From JBBDIM01 sp040880405 (GTDB lineage: Bacteria; Planctomycetota; Planctomycetia; Pirellulales; Pirellulaceae): a DNA stretch of 31,544 nt. The notes under the pieces are model-generated. The model did no database searches. It saw only the letters and a list, made by a program, of their open reading frames with translations, and was not told the origin of the DNA. Within the stretch, counting starts at the first letter, position 1. Each line of letters opens with the position of its first letter. The stretch is taken from positions 1 through 31,544 of the forward strand of contig JBBDIM010000088.1 in assembly GCA_040880405.1 (NCBI GenBank). Direction: 5' to 3'. Shown here piece after piece: positions 24,716 through 31,544 of this stretch. A program made the translations under genes and the position numbers.

Positions 24716-25279
24716 TTACTCCGGGGCCCTCCGAGCCGACCGAAACCCCTCGCGGGCATCGCGACTGCAAAGGACCACCACAGCCCATATCACAAATGGT
24801 AACACCACCCAGAAAGCGATACCAACCAGCCCTGAAATAATTACGCCAATCCCGGCCCAAATCGGGTTCTCCAATTTCGCTGCGTGGTGTAACCCGTACA
24901 AACCGACCAGGAAGAGCAGGACCGCAAGCGGATACATTGTTCCGATTACGAAAAGTTCGGCATCTAAATTCTGCCCATCGAGAAATGCCAAGATAATCAG
25001 GACCGAGACCAAGTCAAAGGATGAAACCAAAAGTGATACCAACAAGATCACGCGGCAACCCATTAGCGGAATCCGTAACTTTCCCTGGGCTCTACTCCGT
25101 GGGGAACCCGGATCTTTTTCCGGCTCGTTGTCCGATCGGGATTCCGCTTGCGGCGACGCGTAGGGATTGAGGGCGGCGCTGGTCTCCAGCACCGCGCCAC
25201 ACGCGGGACAGCGGAGTTCATCTGTTTCCAGGGACTCGATGGCCGTCCCACATGCCGCACATTGGCGTTCAATTTGCAT
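24716..25279 (-). CDS. Four-helix membrane protein with a shortened zinc ribbon, array member 3
   Basis: The 187-residue protein starts MQIERQCAACG and has Cys pairs C7/C10 and C24/C27. The middle of the ribbon is three residues shorter than in the other members and lacks the VPDGxxGKKTR segment, so it resembles a plain rubredoxin-like ribbon. The linker keeps NPYASP, and QGKLRIPLMG is the juxtamembrane motif. Four hydrophobic segments follow, with GLYGLHHAAKLENPIWAG as signature and VLPFVIWAVVVL near the end. There is no Cys cluster in the last loop. It lies 23 bases after member 2 and ten bases before member 4, so it is part of a tight run. Confidence 0.86.
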   Translation of the reverse strand: MQIERQCAACGTAIESLETDELRCPACGAVLETSAALNPYASPQAESRSDNEPEKDPGSPRSRAQGKLRIPLMGCRVILLVSLLVSSFDLVSVLIILAFLDGQNLDAELFVIGTMYPLAVLLFLVGLYGLHHAAKLENPIWAGIGVIISGLVGIAFWVVLPFVIWAVVVLCSRDAREGFRSARRAPE

Positions 25280-25302
25280 TCACCAATCTTTCGAATTGCC
25301 CA

Positions 25303-25887
25303 CTAGCTCTTAAACCCGCGTTCCACATCCTGATCGGTCATCACCACCAAGCCCCAGATGGCGAACGGCAAGATTAGCGGATAGACAAAGCCGATGAATG
25401 TGCAGATCACCAGTCCACCCCAGGCCCGTTTCTTGTGGTCGGCTTTGCCGGCGTGCCGTAGCCCTTTCATCGCCAGCAACAGCAAACCAATCACCCACGT
25501 CACAAGGATTCCACTGGTTAAAAACGAGCTGAATTTCGACCTTTGGACTCCTGTTTCCCATAAGGTTCCCAAAATAAAGACCCCCATCACCCCGATGAAA
25601 AGCAGGGCCACCAACAGCAGCCACTGGCACGCCTTGACCGGGATCATCAGACGTCGCCGGGCCATTTCATGAAGGTCGCTCTCGGTGATCGCGGGGACGA
25701 ATTCAGTGGAATCGTCGTCGGTGAATTCCTTAGCCTGCTCAGAGGCCGAGTGGTTGGCGGAGGCTCCGAAATACCCAGGGACTCGCTGTCGATGCTGGCA
25801 ATGCGGACAGGTTGCCGACGTTTCCTGGGCACCTTCCGGGACTTGGATTTGCTCCCAGCAGCGGATGCATTGAAAATCGATCGGCAT
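25303..25887 (-). CDS. Zinc-ribbon four-helix membrane protein, array member 2
   Basis: The 194-residue protein has C7, C10, C27 and C30 (MPIDFQCIRC ... ETSATCPHCQ), although the glycine-lysine part of the ribbon is diverged (VPEGAQETSAT). The linker is acidic. ARRRLMIPVKACQWLL closely matches ARRRLRTPVNACQGLL of member 4, so these two are probably sister copies. The signature reads GLRHAGKADHKKRAWGG, and the last loop lacks Cys (YPLILPFAIWGLVVM). The tail is DQDVERGFKS. AAGGAAAG lies about eight bases before the ATG, one of the better ribosome binding sites of the array. It starts 28 bases after member 1. Confidence 0.87.
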   Translation of the reverse strand: MPIDFQCIRCWEQIQVPEGAQETSATCPHCQHRQRVPGYFGASANHSASEQAKEFTDDDSTEFVPAITESDLHEMARRRLMIPVKACQWLLLVALLFIGVMGVFILGTLWETGVQRSKFSSFLTSGILVTWVIGLLLLAMKGLRHAGKADHKKRAWGGLVICTFIGFVYPLILPFAIWGLVVMTDQDVERGFKS

Positions 25888-25915
25888 CTAGCGACTTTCC
25901 TTGATTGCGCCCCGG

Positions 25916-26569
25916 TTAACTTTTAAAGGCGCGTTTCACATCGGAGTCCGCCAAAACCACCATGCCCCAAATCGCGAAGGGGAGCGAAAAAAAACAGCAC
26001 AACGACGTGGTGCATGGCAGGGCCGCCAGAATAAAACCGGTCCACGCCAGGCCGGAGTTCTCCACCTTGCGGGCACCGTTAAGCCCGATCAATGCGATCA
26101 CCATCATGACGATCGTGAGCATTCCACCGATAAGGTTTCCCACGAGTTCGGGCGTGTTGTCAGGGAGCATCTCCGCTAGTTCACCGCCGAAACCTGCCAG
26201 AAAAGCGACTCCCAATAAGAGATAGTAGAGAATCGAAAATCCTAAAGTAACTCCCACCAATACCGTGCAGACAATCGCCGGTACCCCCAGCTTTTCCTTC
26301 GCGTTGCGTTTCAAGTCTCCCCCGGACCTAGGGACCGGGGCGGCGGCGGGAGAACCGAATGGATTTTCCGACTCGCCCCAAGGCTCGTTTCTCGGCGCGG
26401 GACTTTCCTGCCGATCTGAAAAGGTCGGCCGCTCAGCGAAGGTCTCTTCCTGAGGGCCGGGAATCTGCATCACCGCTTGGCACTTGGGACAACGGGTCCG
26501 TTTCCCGTGGCTGCCATCAGGCACGCGAATCGCGCTCTTGCAGACCGGGCAGTCGAATTCGAAAGGCAT
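25916..26569 (-). CDS. Zinc-ribbon four-helix membrane protein, array member 1 (first)
   Basis: This is the first gene of the minus-strand array. The 217-residue protein has a canonical ribbon (C7, C10, C27, C30; VPDGSHGKRTRCPKC), a charged linker with NPFGSP, the juxtamembrane AKEKLGVPAI motif and four hydrophobic segments. GLNGARKVENSGLAWTGF is the signature. The last loop has a Cys group (LPCTTSLCCFF), as in members 6, 8 and 9, and the tail is AIWGMVVLADSDVKRAFKS. Its promoter should lie in the 219-base divergent gap shared with the helicase gene. No ribosome binding site is clear. Confidence 0.88.
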   Translation of the reverse strand: MPFEFDCPVCKSAIRVPDGSHGKRTRCPKCQAVMQIPGPQEETFAERPTFSDRQESPAPRNEPWGESENPFGSPAAAPVPRSGGDLKRNAKEKLGVPAIVCTVLVGVTLGFSILYYLLLGVAFLAGFGGELAEMLPDNTPELVGNLIGGMLTIVMMVIALIGLNGARKVENSGLAWTGFILAALPCTTSLCCFFSLPFAIWGMVVLADSDVKRAFKS

Positions 26570-26788
26570 GGAGTAGGAATCCCGCGGCGAGAAAAATGAT
26601 GGTCACCAAAGTAGGACGTCACCGATCGGCCTCTCAGTTTATTCCAAAACCTCGGGGGGCTCCACTATCCTCCCAAGGTTAAGGCTATCCAGGGCCGGTG
26701 GCCGGTGGTGTGTCCCAAATCGGCTTTTCACGTTAAATTGAAGCCTGCGCCGGAACTTTTGCACCTCCCTAACCTGAAAATCGCACGG

Positions 26789-28810
26789 ATGGCTCAATTA
26801 CGCGTCGAAGACATCCTGGGCCCGGAAGGGAGCATCGCCCGCCGGTTGCCCGGGTACGAGCAGCGGCCGGAACAATTGCAAATGGCCCACGCCGTGCATC
26901 AGGCGCTTTCCCAAAAGAAGCACCTCGTCGTCGAGGCGGGGACCGGGGTGGGAAAGAGTTTCGCGTATCTCGTGCCCGCGATTTTGCATGCCGTGGGCAA
27001 CCAAGGGGAGGAGTCGTCCCGGCGGATCGTCATCTCGACCCACACGATCAGCCTGCAAGAACAGTTGATCAGCAAAGACTTGCCCCTCTTGAACGCCGCG
27101 ATTCCACTGGAGTTCTCCGCTGTTTTGGCGAAAGGACGGGGCAACTACGCCAGTCTCCGCCGCTACTCCAACGCCAAAGAGCGTTCCGGTAGCTTGCTGG
27201 CCAAGGAGGAAGACATTCGCCAATTGGCCGAAGTGGGGACTTGGCTCAAGAAGACGGGAGACGGCTCCCTCAGCGATCTCAGCTTCCGCCCTGCCCCAGG
27301 TGTGTGGGACGAGGTCGCAAGCGACAGCGGCAACTGCTTAGGGCGCAACTGCCCCACCTACAACGAATGCTTTTACTACAAGGCCCGGCGACGCCTGCAA
27401 AACGCCCAGATTTTGATCGTCAATCACGCCCTGTTCTTCAGCGATTTGGCCCTCCGCCGCAGCGGAGTCAACTTGTTGCCGAAGTACGACGCCGTAATCC
27501 TGGACGAGGCCCATACCATGGAGAACGTCGCTGGCGATCACCTGGGCATCAGCGTGGCCTCCTCCCAGGTCGAGTACACCTTGGCCAAGCTCTACAGCGA
27601 GCGAACCCAAAAGGGACTGCTCGCCCATCATCACTTGTCCGACGCGATGCAGCAGGTGCTGCACACACGGCACCGCGCTGGGCAGTTTTTTGATGACATC
27701 GACGAGTGGCTCTTCAGCAACCCTGGCTCCAACGGCCGGGTGACCCAACCGGAGATCGTCAACAACCTGGCCAGCCCGGCCCTGGCAAAACTGGCGAACC
27801 TCGTCAAGTTCGAGGGGGACAAGTTCAAGGACGACAGCACCCGGCAAGATTTTACGTCTCTCTCGGACCGACTGTTCCTGCTGGCCGATACGATCGACCA
27901 ATGGCTCAACCAAAGCCAGGAGGATAGTGTCTACTGGGTCGAGAGCACCCAGCAGCGCGGGCCGTATCGCCGCGTGAAATTGACCGCCACGCCGATCGAG
28001 GTCGCCCCGGTGCTGCGGAACGAGATGTTCAACCAGATCGACAGCGTGATCCTAACCAGCGCCACGCTTTCGACCAGCAGCGACGGTAAGTTCGACTTCT
28101 ACAAACAGCGAGTCGGGCTCAACCGCAGCCAGACCCTACAAGTCGGCAGCCCTTATGACTACAAGAAGAACGTCCAACTGATAACGGTCTCGGGAATGCC
28201 GGAACCGTCCGCCCGGCGCGAGTACGACGCCGCTTGTGCCGAGATGATCAAGCGGTATGTTCAGCGAACCGGCGGACACGCCTTCGTGCTTTTTACCAGC
28301 TACGAAATGATGCGGAGCTGCGCCTCCCGGCTCTCCCCTTGGCTGGCCGCCAACAACATGCCGCTGTTCAGCCAAAGCGACAGCCTACCCCGGGGGCAGA
28401 TGCTGCAAAAGTTTAAAGAAACTCCGGGATCGGTCCTGTTCGGCACCGATAGCTTTTGGCAAGGAGTCGATGTTCCCGGCGACGCCCTCCAAAACGTGAT
28501 CATCACCAAACTGCCGTTCAGCGTGCCGGATCACCCGCTACTACAAGCCCGGCTTGAGCGAATCCGCGAGAGTGGCGGCAACCCATTTAGCGACTACCAA
28601 TTGCCAGAGGCGATCATCAAACTCCGGCAAGGTTTCGGCCGCTTAATCCGCGGCCATGCCGACCGAGGAATCGTAGTAATCCTCGACCCCCGAGTCCGCA
28701 CCAAGGCGTACGGCAAGGCATTCTTGAAGTCGCTGCCCGATTGTGATGTGGTGGACGAACCGTTTCAAAGCCAGGGCAACCGTCAGAGTAAAGCCCAGCC
28801 CCGCAGGTAG
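26789..28810 (+). CDS. DinG/Rad3-type (XPD-like) DNA helicase
   Basis: The protein is a superfamily 2 helicase of the DinG/YoaA group, expected to unwind DNA 5' to 3'. The 673-residue product has Walker A VEAGTGVGKS near residue 50, motif Ia VISTHTISLQEQL, the DEAH box ILDEAHTMENV, motif III LTSATLS, motif V FGTDSFWQGVDVPG and motif VI QGFGRLIRGHADRG. Three iron-sulfur ligands are present at C183, C188 and C194, with the spacing of E. coli DinG. The fourth, which usually sits in a GRxNYLCxxR motif, is Ser122 here (GRGNYASLRR). The ATG at 26789 (MAQLRVEDIL) is preferred; an in-frame extension to 26705 has no family resemblance. The gene is convergent with the next gene, with 16 bases between stops. 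Confidence 0.92.
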   Translation: MAQLRVEDILGPEGSIARRLPGYEQRPEQLQMAHAVHQALSQKKHLVVEAGTGVGKSFAYLVPAILHAVGNQGEESSRRIVISTHTISLQEQLISKDLPLLNAAIPLEFSAVLAKGRGNYASLRRYSNAKERSGSLLAKEEDIRQLAEVGTWLKKTGDGSLSDLSFRPAPGVWDEVASDSGNCLGRNCPTYNECFYYKARRRLQNAQILIVNHALFFSDLALRRSGVNLLPKYDAVILDEAHTMENVAGDHLGISVASSQVEYTLAKLYSERTQKGLLAHHHLSDAMQQVLHTRHRAGQFFDDIDEWLFSNPGSNGRVTQPEIVNNLASPALAKLANLVKFEGDKFKDDSTRQDFTSLSDRLFLLADTIDQWLNQSQEDSVYWVESTQQRGPYRRVKLTATPIEVAPVLRNEMFNQIDSVILTSATLSTSSDGKFDFYKQRVGLNRSQTLQVGSPYDYKKNVQLITVSGMPEPSARREYDAACAEMIKRYVQRTGGHAFVLFTSYEMMRSCASRLSPWLAANNMPLFSQSDSLPRGQMLQKFKETPGSVLFGTDSFWQGVDVPGDALQNVIITKLPFSVPDHPLLQARLERIRESGGNPFSDYQLPEAIIKLRQGFGRLIRGHADRGIVVILDPRVRTKAYGKAFLKSLPDCDVVDEPFQSQGNRQSKAQPRR

Positions 28811-28826
28811 CTTTGCTTTGCTGAAT

Positions 28827-29507
28827 CTATCGCGAGGTTTCTCTCTCCATCGCCAGTTCCCCTTCGAGCTCACTCGCCGGAAACAGCACTCGCAACATCA
28901 CCGGGCTCAGCAAAATCGCCGTGTAGAAGGCGGTCCCCAGCAGCATGTTGCGGAAGAAGGGAATCGCCAGGGTGTAGCAGGTTGCTAGACCGCTTAGGTC
29001 TTTGGTGTACTCCGGCATGCTCGCCCAACTGGCAAAATTGGTGATCACGTAAAACAGGACACAGGCCACCAAGCCGGTAAACAGGGACAGACCATAACCA
29101 CCGGCGGACTTCGTCGAAGGTTGTGCGGAACCGGTTCGCAGCCAATGTCCCATCGGAACCGTCATCAGCAGGCACAGGTAGTTGAGGGGTTGCATCGCGT
29201 AAAAGGCCCAGGTCAATTCACCGGTCAACGCCCAAACTCCCAGGTCGCCTACCAGCAAAAAGCCGAGCATCACCGCCACCGCGACGCGAAGACTTCGCAG
29301 CACGTACCCACAAAACAGCCCGACCGCCAACAACGGCGTGAAGCTCCAAGGGTAGACATCGCCAAACAGCTCGAACCGCACCCCGAGGGCCGTTAGCAGG
29401 TACGGCATCAGCTTCATCACCACGGCGAATACCAGCACGGCGAGGAGGATCCCCACGCGGCGGGACTTCCCAGTGGAACGCTGACTGGATTCTGTGAAAC
29501 TTGACAT
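28827..29507 (-). CDS. DUF6580-like multi-pass membrane protein
   Basis: The 226-residue protein has about six hydrophobic segments. VYPWSFTPLLAVGLFCGYVL early in the sequence and YTLAIPFFRNMLLGTAFYT near the C-terminus look like the conserved ends of DUF6580 proteins, which resemble ECF-transporter S components. That assignment is from memory and not certain. Substrates for this family are unknown to me. The ATG at 29507 has AAGGTG at a good distance; a GTG nine bases upstream is an alternative. It diverges from the TPR gene across 174 bases, which must hold both promoters. Confidence 0.75.
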   Translation of the reverse strand: MSSFTESSQRSTGKSRRVGILLAVLVFAVVMKLMPYLLTALGVRFELFGDVYPWSFTPLLAVGLFCGYVLRSLRVAVAVMLGFLLVGDLGVWALTGELTWAFYAMQPLNYLCLLMTVPMGHWLRTGSAQPSTKSAGGYGLSLFTGLVACVLFYVITNFASWASMPEYTKDLSGLATCYTLAIPFFRNMLLGTAFYTAILLSPVMLRVLFPASELEGELAMERETSR

Positions 29508-29681
29508 GAGGGGCACACCTTAGCGACGGAAAATGTAGCGACGAAGCGGATACCTTCCAGGGTACCCCAAACGGCGTAAGTCGGTCAATGGAGGGAGGTT
29601 TGGGACGCAACGGAGCCGCGCTTGAATTATGATAGAAAGTAACTTGAACGTCCGACCAACTCTCCGTCATGAGAAACTCGA

Positions 29682-30617
29682 ATGCTCCGTCCGGCCCCGA
29701 TACTCCTCATTGTGTTGTCTGTCCTTAGCTCGATTAGCTGTCAGGCACCGCCCGAGGACTGGCAATCACTCAATGACGAGGCCCTCGCGCTGTACGACGC
29801 CGGGCAGTTTGACCAGTCGATCGACGTCTTCAAAAAAGCCCTGCAAGTGGCGAAAAAGGCCCACGGCCAGCAGCACGCGGAAGTGGCGATCAGCCACTTC
29901 AACATCGGTTTGGGATACGCCGGCAAAGGGGATTATCAAGCCTCCGCCGCCTCCTTCGAACGCGCCCTCAAAATCGAACGCGCCATCCGCGAACCGAACG
30001 AGCCAGAAGTCGCAACCACGCTTGCTCACTTGGCCGAGGCGTATCACCTACAAGGGAAAACCGCCGCGGCGATTCCGCTGTTCGAGGAAGCGTTGGAGCT
30101 ACAATCTCAGACTGAGAAGACCGACCCCCTCGATTTGGTCGATCCAATGTTCGACCTGGCCCTGATCCATCAAGAGCGAGAAAACTTCGAGCAAGCCGAG
30201 GCCCTTTACCACCGCGCGTTGGAGATCGAGCGGCGGCGCCTGGGGCAGTTTCATCCCAACGTGATCAACACGCTCACCTATCTGGCCGGCTTGCAGCGGC
30301 AACAAGGCAAGCACGATCAAGTCCAGCAAACCAATCAAGAAATCCTCGCGGCCCAGCAGGAAAACTTCGGCCCGGAACATCCGGAAGTCGCGGCCGTGTA
30401 CTTTCACATCGGACGCGACTACCATGAACAAGGCACGTTCGCCGAGGCGGAGGCAAGCTATCAACAGGCATTGAAAATCCTCGCGAAACGACCCGCAAGC
30501 GATCCCGCCACCCTCGCCACGATGAAGCAACATCTGGCCCAACTCTACCGCCAGACGGATCGGATAGAACTAGCGGAACCGCTGGAGCAGGAAGCGGCTG
30601 GTCTTATCGAAGATTGA
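29682..30617 (+). CDS. TPR-repeat protein, probable lipoprotein
   Basis: The 311-residue protein begins with a hydrophobic signal (MLRPAPILLIVLSVLSSISC) with Cys20 at a possible, weak lipobox. At least six tetratricopeptide repeats follow, of the kinesin-light-chain type with 42-residue spacing: LYDAGQFDQSIDVFKKALQ, AGKGDYQASAASFERALKI, LQGKTAAAIPLFEEALEL, ERENFEQAEALYHRALEIE, and EQGTFAEAEASYQQALKIL. HPxV(I/A)xx spacing (FHPNVINTL, EHPEVAAVY) is typical of the type. It probably serves as a protein-binding scaffold at the membrane or in the periplasm. It is convergent with the next gene, with 16 bases between stops. Confidence 0.87.
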   Translation: MLRPAPILLIVLSVLSSISCQAPPEDWQSLNDEALALYDAGQFDQSIDVFKKALQVAKKAHGQQHAEVAISHFNIGLGYAGKGDYQASAASFERALKIERAIREPNEPEVATTLAHLAEAYHLQGKTAAAIPLFEEALELQSQTEKTDPLDLVDPMFDLALIHQERENFEQAEALYHRALEIERRRLGQFHPNVINTLTYLAGLQRQQGKHDQVQQTNQEILAAQQENFGPEHPEVAAVYFHIGRDYHEQGTFAEAEASYQQALKILAKRPASDPATLATMKQHLAQLYRQTDRIELAEPLEQEAAGLIED

Positions 30618-30633
30618 CCAACCGCGACTCTCC

Positions 30634-31544
30634 CTACTCAAACAAATAATGCTTACCCCGCAACTTAAGCATCAGGCGTTCATCCTCTTGCTGCTGGGCC
30701 AAAAGGCTATTCTCCTCGGCCGTGTTGGCGGCGATTAGCTCGAAGTAACGCGGGCTGAAACGTTCAACCGTTTCGTACTTTTCCTTGTCCTCTTCCGGGT
30801 CAATCTCGCTGGCGTCGTCCGCGAACCAGATGTTTTGCCGGTAGTACAGCGTCCGATTGCCGAGGCTGCGGACGTTGCCCGCGACCATTTGGCGGTCGCT
30901 ACGCGAATCGCGTATCACCTGCGAGTTGACGGTAATCGCCGGGCCGGACGCGGGTTCGGCTGCATCGGCCTGGGCTTCTTCTCCCGGTGCTGCGATCCGG
31001 CCAGGTGCTGCTCTTCGTCCGCCAAAGCCCCACCGTCCGATATTGCCACCACCCATGCCACCGGAAAACCGATTGGGCGGAGCGGTTGCTTCCGCGTCGA
31101 ACACATCCGCCGGGGCCGCTTGTGGTGCCGCGTTTTGGGCCTGTTGGAAGCTGCTTTTAGCGGCTCGCTGCGAGAAGCCCTCGACGCCGCCGGAGATATT
31201 CAGCCGGTCGGTCAGGCCTCGAGCCCTGGTTAAACTTTCACCCATACCCCTTCGCGACTCAGCCAGTTCTTGGGAAGTTTGGTTCTCGTCCGCCAGGAAC
31301 GAGGTGTAAGGTGTAAGGATGCCGTGGGTTGTGCTGAGCCGCACTAGTTCCTCCAGCAGTTCATCGTTCTTGCCTTTGAGGTCCAACTCGTCGATGATCT
31401 CGCCGATGCGCCGCATCGCCCAGAGCTTGGCGACGAAGGAATAGGTTTTGTCGTCGCTCTTATCGGTCAGCTTGGCGGGGAAGTCGAATTTCTTCCGCTC
31501 GTCACCCAGCTTCCCTTCGATGGTGACCTTGGCGTCTCCACCCT
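30634..31544 (-). CDS. VIT/VWA-type protein, C-terminal part (5' end outside window)
   Basis: The frame stays open to the right edge beyond the ATG at 31416, reading VTIEGKLGDERKKFDF and DKTYSFVAKLWAMRRIGEII. The gene therefore starts outside the window, and the Met at 31416 is internal. The visible 303 residues match the region after the von Willebrand A domain in VIT/VWA (inter-alpha-trypsin inhibitor heavy-chain-like) proteins: KLWAMRRIGEIIDELDLKGK, then ELVRLSTTHGILTPYTSFL. A low-complexity Gly/Ala/Pro-rich stretch follows, and then a C-terminal module (NRTLYYRQNIWFADDASE, FSPRYFELIAANTAEE). Such proteins are common in planctomycetes and usually secreted or membrane-anchored; the role is unknown. 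Confidence 0.85.
   Translation of the reverse strand, partial: GGDAKVTIEGKLGDERKKFDFPAKLTDKSDDKTYSFVAKLWAMRRIGEIIDELDLKGKNDELLEELVRLSTTHGILTPYTSFLADENQTSQELAESRRGMGESLTRARGLTDRLNISGGVEGFSQRAAKSSFQQAQNAAPQAAPADVFDAEATAPPNRFSGGMGGGNIGRWGFGGRRAAPGRIAAPGEEAQADAAEPASGPAITVNSQVIRDSRSDRQMVAGNVRSLGNRTLYYRQNIWFADDASEIDPEEDKEKYETVERFSPRYFELIAANTAEENSLLAQQQEDERLMLKLRGKHYLFE

Noticed and set aside
20753..26569. The nine-gene array as an anti-phage defence system
   Set aside because: No nuclease, NTPase, protease or toxin-like domain is present in any member, and no mobile-element genes surround the array. Nothing in the sequence supports defence.

Overview
The window looks like a chromosomal segment of a planctomycete, probably of the Pirellulales type. 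This rests on protein style: a zinc ribbon fused to a DUF1559-like domain, many small zinc-ribbon membrane proteins with NPYASP-like linkers, a VIT/VWA-type protein, HEAT and TPR proteins, and weak or absent Shine-Dalgarno sequences before most genes. Base composition is GC-rich throughout. No rRNA, tRNA, CRISPR array, phage or plasmid genes were seen.

Layout. 1-1450: the 3' end of a membrane-anchored coiled-coil protein with an EF-hand-like loop, closed by a rho-independent terminator. 1492-7175 (minus strand): five genes read in one direction, namely a UbiA-type prenyltransferase most like EboC, a xylose-isomerase-like TIM barrel, an atypical alkaline-phosphatase-superfamily protein most like EboF, a HEAT-repeat protein and a small membrane protein. 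The first three resemble a reduced ebo-type metabolite-trafficking cluster. 7176-7739: no gene, but a 364-bp MITE-like element (24-bp terminal inverted repeats, TA flanks in CTAG context, a perfect 34-bp inner inverted repeat) and the clpX terminator. 7740-9701 (minus): clpX and a small SHOCT-like membrane protein. 10059-20663 (plus): KDPG aldolase, zinc ribbon-DUF1559-like protein, a secreted protein with a duplicated domain, holA, a lipoprotein containing a BlaI-like winged helix, a monomeric sarcosine oxidase-like flavoenzyme, a Wzz-type chain-length protein, and pyrE. 20753-26569 (minus): nine tandem paralogous membrane proteins. 26789-31544: a DinG/Rad3-type helicase, a DUF6580-like membrane protein, a TPR protein and the C-terminal part of a VIT/VWA-type protein.

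The most striking region is the nine-gene array at 20753-26569. Eight members have an N-terminal four-cysteine zinc ribbon (seven with identical C7/C10/C27/C30 spacing), a variable linker, a juxtamembrane RxxLxxP motif and four hydrophobic segments with a shared GLxxA...AWxG signature and a C-terminal IWxxVVL...F tail. One member has lost the ribbon and another has a shortened one. The members fall into two sub-classes, with or without a Cys cluster before the last membrane segment. The array looks like a local gene-family expansion of unknown function. The same ribbon spacing recurs in the DUF1559-like protein at 10814. A single terminal repeat of the MITE lies at the end of the last array gene and supplies its stop codon.
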